From Byssochlamys sp. IMV 00236 (Eukaryota; Ascomycota; Eurotiomycetes; Eurotiales; Thermoascaceae): DNA of 19,519 nt. Positions 1 through 9,122 of the stretch are shown piece by piece. The stretch lies in NCBI GenBank assembly GCA_001931875.2, contig MSJH02000112.1, forward strand, positions 1 through 19,519, in the 5' to 3' direction. The position numbers and the translations under genes are program-made. Every line of letters begins with the position of its first letter. The stretch's first letter is position 1. Under the pieces are notes generated by a model. The model was not told the DNA's origin, did not search any database, and was given only the letters and a program-made list of their open reading frames with translations.

Positions 1-986
1 AAAAAAAGATATCATGAAAACTTACGTTATCTTCAATCGTTCTAAGCAAAGAATAATGATTGTACTTGGTATGATCTGTCTTTTTGTTACTGGACGGATG
101 GAAATCGGGACCAAACAAGATGGTCATGACCTTGTTATCATCAGAACCACCATCATCTTCATCAAATGTTACCACAAACATGGTGTTTTCACTAAATGCT
201 TTTTCATTAATACGACTCGTCAAGAACTTCTTTAACCATTTTGAGGCGTATCCCATATTTGTGTCATGTGCATCATTATTTAACTAGGATTAAAAAGTGA
301 GATTTGAAAATATAAAGAAATGCATATATATATATATATAAACACCTACATTGGGAGTATAGAATACAAATTGGGGCACACTGTTGCTTTTGATATCCTT
401 GTCTAGTTGCTTTGAATTGACAATCTTTGCACATCTTGATTTGTTTTTTTGAATGTTCTGGAAGGAAATAAAGGGGTTATGTTTACGGGCATAAGGTCCA
501 ATGTCCATTTCCTTATTGCATCCACCTATTTTTATATTGTCAACTTCAATTATAGAATATTTTTATAAATATTTACCTGGATAGTTTTCTTGATATGTTT
601 TCCAAGAGATACCCTTGGCCTCTAAGAGATCAACAATTGTTTTCCTATTGATATTAGATTCGTCGTCTTCATTCGTTCCTTTTGTAGATCCACTGATTAA
701 GGCAATCTATATAGGGATAAAATAAATAAACGGATGTCTATTTTTTATAAAAAAAACTTACATAATTGGGTTGTGATGGATGCGTAGTTGCCAAATAGTT
801 GGTAAGAGTAAATCCTTTATATTTTGAGGTCAAAGTAGACAAGTACTTGTTCTTTGCTGCCACCTTATAATCTTGGTTTTCAAAAATGATAATCACCACA
901 CGGTCAAAGTATTTGCCTTTGGTAGAAGCAGGTCGAGCAAAGACGAGAGCCAATTGAAGGAGTAGAATAGCGAGAATGAATTTCAT
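1..986 (-). CDS. Secreted phosphoesterase / acid phosphatase-like protein (PF04185 type), 3' end outside the window
   Basis: Four exons splice into one frame of 263 codons: 986-762, 706-577, 525-350 and 283-26. The introns are 55, 51 and 66 nt, and a fourth donor (GTAAG) at 25 runs off the window. The ATG at 986 is chosen because it opens a hydrophobic signal peptide (residues 1-18, ending FARP); an in-frame ATG at 1007 would put polar residues ahead of it. Family marks are FENQDY (residues 35-40), HPSQPNY (69-75), NNDAHDTNM (179-187), FDEDDGG (217-223) and NHYSLLRTIED (252-262), matching the metal- and phosphate-binding segments of the fungal acid phosphatase/phospholipase C-like phosphoesterase family. 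Expected role: hydrolysis of phosphomonoesters or diesters at the cell surface or outside the cell. The substrate cannot be read from the sequence. Intron 3 contains a short TA microsatellite (about 325-340). The family call is firm; the exact enzyme activity is inference. Confidence 0.9.
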
Positions 987-1020
987 GTTGATTTGAAAGC
1001 AGATCAAAAATTGTCCCTTT

Positions 1021-1030
1021 CTTTTATATA
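1021..1030 (-). promoter_or_regulatory. TATA box of the phosphoesterase gene
   Basis: On the minus strand this reads TATATAAAAG, 35-45 nt upstream of the ATG at 986. That leaves room for a very short 5' leader and supports the ATG at 986 as the start. Confidence 0.6.
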
Positions 1031-1934
1031 TCTATTGCTTCCCTTGTACAAATGAGCTTAATTAAACACAAAGTAACTTTTTTATGATCCAAAGAAGGGT
1101 CCCACTTATTAGCGCTTAATTAGGGCCTATTCCCTTTTTCTATAATGAAATAGCGTGCATTAATTATTTTTACCAAATTTAGTAAATATAATCAGTTTGT
1201 GTCTCCCTTTTGAAAGCATATATTTCTCTTTTTATTTACAACCATATTCTCTTGTTGTTGTTATTTCTTGGGGAGATTTTTGTAGTAAATATAAGCTTTT
1301 CATTGAATACATGTATTCATAGAGAAAAGTTTCTAACTTTATGTAATTGCAATCATAGCTATACCCTAACTAGAAGACTAATTGAATTCCCGACTTTGTG
1401 TATATGTGTACAATCAATGCTAAATTTGACGAAAGGAGGACAAAAGATGTAGTGCTCCCAGTTTTATGGTAGATTTGACTCTTTGGCTATCTTTAAACAC
1501 ACTCATATTTAATTTTTGTAAAGAAAAAATTGCCTTACATGCCTTAAAGAGCTTACACTACATCTCTTGTCCTTCTTTCGTCAACTTCAACACAGCTTCG
1601 TATTATCAATAAATACTCAGATCATTATATAATATTTGTATCTTATATTCTTGATCTGGCCATCACTGAAAAGTGCCTATGTTATCCAATTAAACATTAC
1701 GCTTTGCATCCAAATATGGAACGACATTAAATTTATATAGCATCAATCAAATCTATAGTCTATTGTTCTTTTTTGTATAGTATCTTATTATTCAGTATGT
1801 TGTCATTGAGCTTAACCACTCGCTGGATACAACATATAGATGTAAATACCCAATTTAGCCTATACTGACATATGCTTAGAATGCTTTTCTTTTTCAAACA
1901 TTTATAACAACCAAGGTGATATTATATAATTTAT
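1031..1934. other. AT-rich intergenic stretch with a foldback repeat
   Basis: About 900 nt without a convincing gene. An open frame at 1210-1452 (+) has low-complexity composition, no family motif and no usual ATG start, so it is not called. The only clear structure is the inverted repeat at 1421-1589. Confidence 0.5.
1421..1589. repeat. Foldback: about 34-nt inverted repeat with a 101-nt loop (MITE-like or hairpin RNA)
   Basis: The left arm at 1421-1454 contains GACGAAAGGAGGACAAAAGA. The right arm at 1556-1589 contains its near-perfect reverse complement: about 30 of 34 positions match by eye, and the central 25 nt have 23 matches. The arms enclose 101 nt of AT-rich sequence with no coding signal. 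Such a structure could be a small MITE with its terminal repeats, or a transcribed hairpin giving small RNAs. No target-site duplication is obvious at the outer edges. Confidence 0.65.
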
Positions 1935-2265
1935 TTACAAATATTTTACAACTGTCTTTTCAAGAAGACAGGCATCAATTTGCTCCGGCAATAGGGAGTC
2001 ATATTTGCTTCCTCTAACAGGCTTCTTGATGTCCTGTTGGACAAATGTTGCCATGTTGATTCTTTCTTCCACTTCAGCATTAAGCTGTCGTAGAAGAAGA
2101 TAATCTTCATGTTCCTTCTTTATTTTGTCTAATAACTTACATGTCTTCTCGATACTCTCCTTTAAAACAGATACTGTATTATAACATGTAACTTTATATG
2201 CAATCCACTTTTAGCCTCCAGATGAAATTTCCCAGATCAAAAAAAGACTGACCACAGAATGCGTT
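1935..2265 (-). CDS. Short helical protein of unknown function, 5' end not resolved
   Basis: The last exon, 2159-1935 (75 codons with the TAA), reads as a charged, helix-rich segment (EKTCKLLDKIKKEHEDYLLL, then RQLNAEVEERINMATF) ending in KTVVKYL. Upstream, a 49-nt GT..AG intron (2208-2160) joins it in phase to an exon reading CGQSFFDLGNFIWRLK; that exon is open back to about 2265. Two independently open segments joined by a standard-length intron in the same phase is good evidence for a real gene. I found no in-frame ATG before a stop at about 2268, so a further 5' exon probably lies between 2270 and 2450. I do not recognise the family. The helical, lysine/glutamate-rich character would suit a small subunit of a coiled-coil complex, but that is only a guess. 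Confidence 0.5.
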
Positions 2266-2663
2266 ATTCTTATAGACGCGTCATGCCCACTTCTCATTGG
2301 TCCTTAATTCACTCAACAATCCTGTTTTCTTATAAAATGAATAATAAGCCCTCTCTCATCTCAACATAATAAAGAGGTTATTACAGACCCATCGACACAC
2401 GCTTCTCTTACACTTTATTTTTGTACATAGTATTGTGTAGATATAGTTTGTCTAGTTCTGTTTGCTGTGTAAATTGAACTGCTTACGTCAGATATGCTGT
2501 ATATATATTTTTATATTTTATTAACAAAAGAAAATACAAGTTATTGTTTACTCATTGCCCATTTCCAATTCGAACAACTCAGTAATTCTTCAAAATTCCT
2601 TCACATTTGGAAAAACATCACGACATACCGATGGCTACTATTTGCAAAGAAATCGACACTTGA

Positions 2664-3029
2664 GAAAATTTCGACAAGACGGATATCATTGAGAAATCCT
2701 CAACACAGCCGACATTTCTATCAAACTTTTTCACAATCCAAGTGACAACAAAAATAAGGATAATCCTGAACTGCAAGAGATTGAACCAATACCTACAGAT
2801 AGAACATTTCAAAATGGAAGAGAAATTCTAGAAAAAGGGAGATTACAGTTGCAAAATAGACCTCAAAGACGCATATGCAGTCGTCCCCATTCATCCAGAT
2901 TCTCAAGATTACCTTACCTTCAAGAACAACGGTACCGCTTACCGCTACAGACCACTCGCTTTCGGTATCAGCGTCACTCCAAGAGTGATCTCAAAGATCA
3001 TGCGACATGCAATACAGCCACATGGCTAA
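2664..3029 (+). pseudogene. Reverse transcriptase fragment of a DIRS-like retroelement (relic)
   Basis: One frame (2664-3029) carries reverse-transcriptase block signatures in order: FLSNFFTI, ILNCKRLNQYL, HFKMEE, KGDYSCKIDLKDAY, VPIHPDSQDYLTF and RPLAFGISVTPR. The HFKME..KGDY.CKIDLKDAY arrangement is typical of DIRS/Ngaro-type elements, and related Ty3-like elements share parts of it. The frame contains one internal TAG (2829-2831) and ends at TAA 3027-3029, before the catalytic YxDD segment. It therefore covers only the fingers and the start of the palm. The end coincides with the start of the LTR-like repeat, so the element was truncated there. No gag, RNase H or tyrosine recombinase was seen. 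Confidence 0.8.
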
Positions 3030-3192
3030 TGTTACGAGCGCTGCCTCTGGGCGCTACCTGTGTCGTCACTTTACAACTTCACACCACCAAAGTCTCTGCC
3101 TAAAGCTGTCCAGTTCACTCTCTCTAATATAAAATACGATGTCATCATAATTACACGTGTTCTTGCTTCTTTATTGAAAACACCGGACAACA
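3023..3192 (+). repeat. LTR-like interspersed repeat, copy A
   Basis: About 165 nt from GGCTAATGTTACGAGCGCTG to GGACAACA, with TG...CA-type ends (TGTT/AACA) and an internal ATATAAAAT TATA-like box. It aligns with the reverse complement of 8638-8803 at roughly 80% or a little more by eye, including an uninterrupted block GTGTCGTCACTTTACAACTT (3059-3078). It directly follows the reverse transcriptase relic, as a 3' long terminal repeat would. The exact left edge is uncertain because the copies already match from GGCTAA. No target-site duplication was recognised. Confidence 0.7.
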
Positions 3193-3300
3193 TACATTAG
3201 AATAAAAATTAAAAGATAATTCTCTTTTTATCTCTTATTTATAAAATCATGTTAGCTTGACGCCACACATTGAAAAGCTTTGTTAGGCGGCATCATAGGT

Positions 3301-3335
3301 AGTGGGTAGAGGTAGCGCTCATAGTATTAGTCTAA
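3301..3335 (-). repeat. Third, short copy of the LTR-like repeat end
   Basis: About 35 nt (GGTAGTGGGTAGAGGTAGCG followed by CTCATAGTATTAG) match the outer end of copy A in opposite orientation and of copy B in the same orientation. Many of the differences from copies A and B are transitions. Together with copy A it forms an inverted pair about 250 nt apart. Confidence 0.55.
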
Positions 3336-3412
3336 CTTCTGGTGTATGTAGTGTTTGCCTATAAATAAAGCAATTGATGAAGAAACAAGTCAATTCAAGA
3401 CAAGCATCGTCG

Positions 3413-4139
3413 ATGATAATTAAACTTTGTACGGATACAATGGATGGTTCTTTTGATGATTGTATAATGATCATCAGAAATTTGTAAATATATAGTATTA
3501 TTGTAGTTTTTCTTTTGACTCGTTCGATATAATATTATACAGAGTGGAAAGATTGCCACAAAAGAAGATGAACACAAAAACAAAGGGGAGTAACTTGTGC
3601 AGTACTTTTGTGGATGCCGTTATTCGCCCCATCCTTAATGATCCAGATCATGATCAATTCTTAGTCTGGTAAGCCAACAATTTATTTGAAAGACATTTCA
3701 CTGGGTTTTTTAACGCGTATACTTGTTTATTTTAAGTCAAATTTGAAAGCTTCTGAAAAAAGCGACGAGCGGCCGGTTTAGTGCTTGTTGACTCAAAGCT
3801 GGATGGCCCCACCTGTATAGGAGAAGTGAAAGGGGAGGATAAGCGAAGCAACACCTATGTTTTGGCTATTAGCTTGATGAAGATTGCCATATTTAGCAAA
3901 GAAACAATTGATGGCAAAAGCTATACAGATGTTGAATTAAATTGTATAAAATAGGCTTCCATCTCACGGTATATGTGCCAACTTTGCTTGCAGAAGGACT
4001 CTATGTTGTATATGAAATAGCCTCAATTCTGATACCATCGAATATTCGCGAAATGAGAGTATTCGTTGCAAACGTGGAGCATTTATTACCCGTCAAAAGC
4101 GTTCGAAAAAAATGCATATTGAAGTCAATGATAATGTAG
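3413..4139 (+). pseudogene. Broken member of an unnamed fungal gene family with a GEVK motif
   Basis: Exon 1 (ATG 3413 to 3483) reads MIIKLCTDTMDGSFDDC. A 59-nt GT..AG intron (3484-3542) joins it in phase to an exon reading STFVDAVIRPILNDPDHDQF up to 3668. A second intron-like stretch (3669-3736) follows. Downstream, three segments in different frames carry SEKSDERP, then VDSKLDGPTCIGEVKG through MKIAIFSKETIDG, then GFHLTVYVPTLLAEGLYVVY through LIPSNIREMRVF to a stop at 4137-4139. Single-base frame breaks fall near the second intron junction, near 3774 and near 3940. I recall this architecture as a large expanded family of hypothetical proteins in Mucoromycota, but could not check it. The D...GEVK spacing recalls PD-(D/E)XK nucleases; that is inference only. 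Confidence 0.65.
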
Positions 4140-4386
4140 AGCAATACAAGAAGAAAAGAGGAAATTTTACAAACGATTTGTCAGTTTGTAAAGAGGAAAA
4201 GACAGAAAAAGTCATTGTTCCTACGTGTTCAATCATTGAGTATTGTTACGTTAGGTAACAGATATTGTATGATCGTTACATTTAGTTCTTTACACCAACT
4301 ACTTTTACACACATTTAATTAAAAGATATAAATAAAGGAGAACTTTTTTTACCACAAAAACACTGGAAGTATCGAACCACTTCTAT
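4140..4386. other. Short intergenic stretch
   Basis: About 250 nt of AT-rich sequence after the GEVK-family pseudogene; no feature recognised. Confidence 0.5.
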
Positions 4387-4680
4387 TTACCTTTTCACAT
4401 AATATTTTACATTATCAATACCAACGCTGATACCTTCAACAAAACTTTCATGATCCTTCATTCCTGCAAGAGGCTACTTGATGCATACAGTGTGTTCATT
4501 CGATGTGATTCATGTTTAAGCTTCTAATTTGGTCTCTCCTGTAAGTTGTTCTTTGTGAAGGGTAATTTACCCAACACAGCTAAATTTGTAATAACTGTGA
4601 CTTCTGCATTTTTAGATTTTCCGATTATGAACACATAGGGCACCACTAAGAGTAACAGGATTTTTTTTAACTGTAGTATT
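4387..4680 (-). pseudogene. Unidentified decayed coding stretch
   Basis: The minus strand has coding-like text split over frames: NPVTLSGALCVHNRK (about 4660-4620), then KNAEVTVITNLAVLGKLPF with a stop at RPN* (about 4526), then a last piece GMKDHESFVEGISVGIDNV ending at TAA 4389-4387. At least one frameshift near 4615 and two stops interrupt it. The residue mix is that of a real protein rather than random AT-rich DNA. I do not recognise the family. It sits back to back with the OMA1 start, so it may overlap the OMA1 promoter. Confidence 0.35.
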
Positions 4681-4682
4681 CA

Positions 4683-5948
4683 ATGTCATTCTTAGGCATC
4701 CGTGCAAGAAGTGCATTTAGACCATTAGGAACAAATTTATCGTTTAATTTTGGCTATTCTCCAAAAAGATTGTGCCCAGTTAAACCTACTATTCGTAACT
4801 ACGCCACATCACCTATAAAATACCGTTTTCCTTCGTCAACTGGAAATGGATATCAGCGATTTAAAAGCAGTGCAAACCAACCTTTTTACATGTCTAAAAG
4901 GTTATGGGTATTTACTGCTACAGGTGTTGTCATTTACGGTGGATACTATGTGACCCATTTAGAAAAAGTGCCAATTAGTGGCAGAGTGAGATTCATGAGC
5001 ATAACTCCAAAACAGGAAGAAGGTATCCACGCGCGTGTGATGAGATCTTTGATATGATATGTAACATAAGATATTAATCGATAAAATAGCGATGGCTGTT
5101 ATGGCATATAATGACGTGATGCGACAGTTTCATAATCGTATCTTGCCTCCAAATCACCCGTACACTTTATTTGTTAAACGCGTTGCTAAAAGACTAGTTC
5201 AAGTATCAGGCTTGGAGGACTTGAAGTGGGAATTTTATGTTATAGACTCTCCCGAAAGAAAGTAAAGTGAAATAGGAAAGGGGTATCAATTACTAAGCTT
5301 TTCTGTCTAGTGCCTTTGTGCTTCCGGGTGGCAAAGTATTTGTGTTTACAGGCATTTTACCTATTGTCAAAAATGAAGGTAAGTATTCGAAATAGAGTTG
5401 TGTATCAAATGATGAACGTGTTTCGCGGTTGTAGATGGAATGGCAGCTGTTCTAGGTCATGAAATAGCACATCAACTTGCTCGTCACAGTGCTGAGAAAG
5501 TCAGCGTCACCAAGATCATTTTCGTGCTGATGCTTACTCTGCAGCTATTTGGAGTAGACACATCGTTGTTATTTAATCAATTCACTCTGAACTATTTAAT
5601 GATGAGTCCGTTCTCTCGTAAATGCGAGACAGAGGCTGATGTGATAGGATTACAACTTATGGCACAGGCATGCTTTGAGCCTAGAGAATCATTAGAAGTG
5701 TGGAGACGAATGTCAGCAATTGACAAAAATGAACCTCCTCAATTTTTGAGTACCCATCCCAGCCATAAAAACCGTGTTGAACGCCTTGCGCAAGAGGTAC
5801 AGTGATACAGGAGTTGAAAATTGTGTGCAATCTAACGGTAGAGTTATTGTAGATGCCTAATGCATTACAGAAGCGCGAAGATAGTGATTGCTCAAGCGAG
5901 ATGCGGGTATTTTCTGATATGTTTAGAGATGTGCGTGTACGCTGGTAA
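4683..5948 (+). CDS. OMA1: OMA1-like mitochondrial inner-membrane M48 metalloprotease
   Basis: Five exons (4683-5034, 5090-5261, 5311-5378, 5435-5796, 5853-5948) give 350 codons including TAA; the introns are 55, 49, 56 and 56 nt. The 349-aa length matches fungal OMA1. The N-terminus is basic and almost free of acidic residues, as expected of a mitochondrial presequence. A membrane segment follows at about 73-90 (LWVFTATGVVIYGGYYV). The M48 zinc site is HEIAH (206-210) with the third ligand in ETEAD (E264). FVLPGGKVFVFTGILPI just before it is a strong family signature, and the second hydrophobic segment lies at 222-238. Known role: stress-activated peptidase of the inner membrane that degrades or processes misfolded membrane proteins and dynamin-like GTPases. 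The first donor is GTGTGA, weaker than the rest. If intron 4 is retained, translation stops at 5803-5805 and loses the last 31 residues. Confidence 0.92.
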
Positions 5949-7725
5949 TTTAATACATTCAAGTCGTAAATAAACAATGTATATTGCAGATATTGTACTT
6001 GTGGGTCTTATCTTTACGTACATAATTTATGTAGACATAAAAAAATACTTGATTTATACTATGTCAACCTATTTTATATATATATATTTTTACATTCAAA
6101 ATGAAACAAGGAAAGAAAAGAGAAAAAGTACTTTGCTTGGCATCAAAATTCTTATTAATTATATGCGCTATTTTCAGAAAGCAAAGTTGCAAGAAACGCG
6201 CTCTGATGCAATTGCATAATCATCGCCAGGTACTACTCAATTGATACTATGTCCTTTCAAAGCAATACAACACAGATAAGAATGGCTAAGACTAGGCGAA
6301 ATAAAGTATGGTTTTATATTTGTAGTATGTATTAACTCAGGAAGCAAGGTTCGTTTGCCGTCTTTTGGATACGCGTTTTTATTGTCCCTTGCTTTTTGAG
6401 ATTACGCATTATTTTTTTTTTCCAAGATAAATATGTATAAAAAGCGTATAAGGCACTTTTCTCTTTAATGCTTTTTTATTTATTCATAAATAAAAAAAAG
6501 ACAATGGATAAAGACAAGCAAAAATGTTATCTGTGCTCTTATGGTTTATGCATCCCAACACCGCCCCGACTCACTTATTTAATCTATAGATTGTTTTTCT
6601 TTGTTTTTTAAGAGAAAAAAAATATAATAAAACATGAAATATTGTAATAAAATATTGTTACTTCATTTTTATATGATATTTGACTAAGAAAATTTAAAAA
6701 ATGTAGTGAATAACTTAAAAAATCAAAAAAATCAAATATTTCAAAATGCCCCTTTTTTGTTTGTCTTTATTATATGTTTATCGTGTGAGCATTATCAATT
6801 TGCATATCATTACTCTTATTACTCTTTCTATAGCCACAATTGATGCTGAAAAGCGGCCACAATCCAAGAAACCTTATTTTATTCATAAAAGACAAACACT
6901 ATACACCAAATGACCTTTTAACATCAGTTAAAAAGCTAAAATATTCTCTAATAAGGGACAAAGATGGATAAGAAATGTAAATAGCTTAGATTACAGATAA
7001 AGACAACATGTAAGTTTTGAAACTGTTCAATTTAAAACTGGCTATAAAAGACAATTTTACATGTTTAACACATGAGACAAGCCTAATTTGAGCATACAAT
7101 CCAAAGCATGAAATGTACGCAGCTTTGAGAGCTTTCAATAAATTCCTTTGTAAATGGCTTTCATATATTCATTCTGGAGTATTACGAATGTAAAAGCTAT
7201 TAAGAGAATGGTTGTTTATATATAAGAAAATGCTGTCTATTTCGGTAAATGATTTATACAAGTAGAATATAAATTGGTAATACAGGTGATATGTCATGTA
7301 GTAAATTGTAAAATGCTTGCAAGCAGGAACAGATTTAAGAGCAACCATGTATTTATGCGTATCATTGTTCTTCGTTTCGACAAATAATCTTGATAAAATG
7401 AAGAACTAGTCTTTCTTGATAATGTTTGTAAAATGGGATACGATTGTGAATAATTTGTATTTCTTTGATAGTTGTAGGGCATTTTACAGTACGGCATGTA
7501 CTTTTGACATTACATCTTCTTCTGTTAGGGTTAAAGATTCAAAATGTATACAGTCATCTAATGCATATGGATGATGTATCTTAAAGAATATACCTGTAGT
7601 ATTTAGTTTTGTAATAGAATCAGACAAAGTAGAAATACAATGAAATTGTGTGTATATTTATTGGGAATAAAGCAAAGAGAAAAGAGATGATAGCATAATC
7701 CATATTCATATATTAAGAAGCTGAG
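5949..7725. other. AT-rich intergenic region without recognisable genes
   Basis: About 1.8 kb of low-complexity AT-rich DNA. Open frames here (for example 5977-6219 + and 7294-7497 -) have low-complexity composition and no family motif. A 35-codon ATG frame at 6504-6611 lies 68 nt after a TATA-like TATAAAAAG (6436-6444) but has no other support. No tRNA-like or rRNA-like sequence was seen. Confidence 0.5.
6472..6497. terminator. Perfect AT hairpin with AATAAA on both strands
   Basis: TTTTTTATTTAT (6472-6483) and its exact reverse complement (6486-6497) are separated by 2 nt. The stem presents AATAAA-like poly(A) signal sequence on both strands. It could serve 3' end formation, but in AT-rich DNA chance is a fair alternative. 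Confidence 0.3.
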
Positions 7726-8234
7726 TTATTTAAGCTCGGCATCACTTTCGCAAGGAGGAACATCTCTTACGACCTTCTTGTAGTCGGAATTGTTTTCCTA
7801 TATCATTCATTGCCAAATTAGACGTGATATGGTAAATTATGGATGTGCACTTATATGATGACTTGTGCTGTTGAAAACATTATTGATATATGGGATGCAT
7901 ATACTGGGCAAAGAAAAGGGCGTTTTCCATACGTGTCTTTAAATGTTGTTGGTATGTGTTTTCACCAAATTTGGGCGATAAGAAACACCATTACCACATC
8001 TGATGACATCATGGTTCTCAGGACTATAAAAAATAATGATAGCGATATCCTTTCAGTATAATACTTTTTTGTGAAAGAAAAACACCATATTTACATATAA
8101 GAGTGGAAGTTTTCGTTATTTTCTATAAATCGAGCCCAATATCTCCAAACGTTGGCTGTCTCTTCCTTCTTCTCTTTCCCCTTACCTTCCTTTTCACTAA
8201 CCTCCTCATTTTTCTTCCTCTTTTTGTCTGCCAT
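7726..8234 (-). CDS. Possible short gene, unknown product
   Basis: An ATG at 8234 opens a lysine/glutamate-rich segment (MADKKRKKNEEVSEKEGKGK) followed by NVWRYWARFIENNENFHSY up to a donor at 8094. A 71-nt intron (8094-8024) leads in phase to PENHDVIRCGNGVSYRPNL. A last exon at 7797-7726 reads SDYKKVVRDVPPCESDAELK and ends in TAA; it is preceded by a good acceptor (GATATAG). The joint between the second and last exon is a guess (donor GTGAAA at about 7955). The lysine-rich start lies just after a plausible acceptor (TTTTAAG), so another 5' exon may exist; an ATG at 8430 opens a short lysine-rich frame. Family not recognised. Confidence 0.35.
7843..8061 (+). pseudogene. Possible WD40-repeat-like remnant
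   Basis: The plus-strand frame here contains ENIIDIWDAYTGQ, which looks like the end of a WD40 blade (IWDxxTG), followed by FPYVSLNVVG. It has no proper start and is short. It lies antisense to the tentative minus-strand gene, so at most one of the two readings is real. Weak evidence. Confidence 0.22.
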
Positions 8235-8637
8235 CCTTAAAAGTGAAAAAGATTCTCAGTAAGTTTTCAATTAAGTTTATCATAAAATGCCAATAATATT
8301 ATATATTCGTTAGTAGTAGTGTTTGTAAAAGTGTTATTATTTCCAAAAAACTTGAAGACCATAATTGATGTTAATGCGTCTTTTTTTTTTTTTTGGATGG
8401 CTTTGAAGCGTCAGCTTTCATCTCAGCCATGTTAGGCTATAGATAATTAAGTGAGTATAACAATACGCAAAACAAAAGTTCACCTACAATTTTTTTTTCT
8501 CCAAGAAGAACAACGAATTCTGATCTTTTCCGGTACCTCAAGCTAAACATAACTTTATGGAGTTACCATCTTGGGTTGTTTATTTTCAAGAAGAAGAAAG
8601 AGGTAAAAAAAAGAAATGTTGTTATTTATTTATTATG

Positions 8638-8803
8638 TTGTCAGTTTGATCAACAAAGATGCAAGAACACCTGTAATTATGATAACATCGTATTTTATAT
8701 CAGAGAGAGTGAACTGAGAAGCCTTAGATTAGAATTTGGTAGAGTGAAGTTGTAAAGTGACGACACGGGTAGCGCTCAGAGGTAGCATCCGTAGCATTAG
8801 CCT
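8638..8803 (-). repeat. LTR-like interspersed repeat, copy B (inverted relative to copy A)
   Basis: The reverse complement of this stretch aligns with 3023-3192 over its length: the same TG...CA-type ends, the same TTCACTCTCTCTNATATAAA box and the block GTGTCGTCACTTTACAACTT. No reverse transcriptase text was found next to it, so it behaves as a solo repeat. Many of the differences between the copies are transitions. Confidence 0.7.
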
Positions 8804-9046
8804 TGATCAGATAGGTTAAGGACGCAGTGTCGGCGTTTCAAATTTATTGACGATGGACAATGGTAACCATTCTGTGACTCATTTTCAGTAACTTACACAG
8901 AGTATGACATGAACTATGCCAAGTATCCCTCATACATACTACTTTGACTGTCCAATTATGAATAGCTTGACTCATATGGCCACATAATAGCTGAATCACT
9001 TTTATAATACAAAATATACAAATATTTTGATTGAATTAAATCTGAA

Positions 9047-9055
9047 TATAAAAGG
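9047..9055 (+). promoter_or_regulatory. TATA box of the histidyl-tRNA synthetase gene
   Basis: TATAAAAGG lies 68-76 nt upstream of the ATG at 9123. A T-rich tract (9090-9101) lies between, as is common in fungal leaders of highly expressed genes. Confidence 0.55.
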
Positions 9056-9122
9056 AAAGAGTCATCTCAGTCACGACTTTCAAAAACTTTTTTTTTTTTT
9101 GTACCTTTTTAATATTACAGCC

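Noticed and set aside
208..222. Resemblance to a phage T7 promoter (TAATACGACTC)
   Set aside because: It lies within a phosphoesterase exon and matches only the first 11 or 12 bases; chance.
325..340. TA microsatellite as a regulatory element
   Set aside because: It sits inside a well-defined intron of the phosphoesterase gene.
1210..1452. 80-codon plus-strand frame
   Set aside because: Low-complexity AT-derived composition and no conventional start; its end overlaps the foldback arm.
5435..5805. OMA1 ending at the TGA 5803-5805 as the main product
   Set aside because: A good 56-nt intron with a CTAAC branch site overlaps that stop, and the spliced tail fits the family.
6504..6611. 35-codon open frame with cysteines behind a TATA-like box
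   Set aside because: Too short, AT-rich tail of phenylalanines, no homology recognised.
9027..9122. In-frame extension upstream of the HisRS ATG as a mitochondrial presequence
   Set aside because: There is no upstream ATG in frame, and the TATA box at 9047-9055 places the transcript start inside the stretch.
9100..9122. 3' splice site (ATTACAG) just before the HisRS ATG
   Set aside because: The distance from the expected transcript start leaves no room for a donor and a normal intron.
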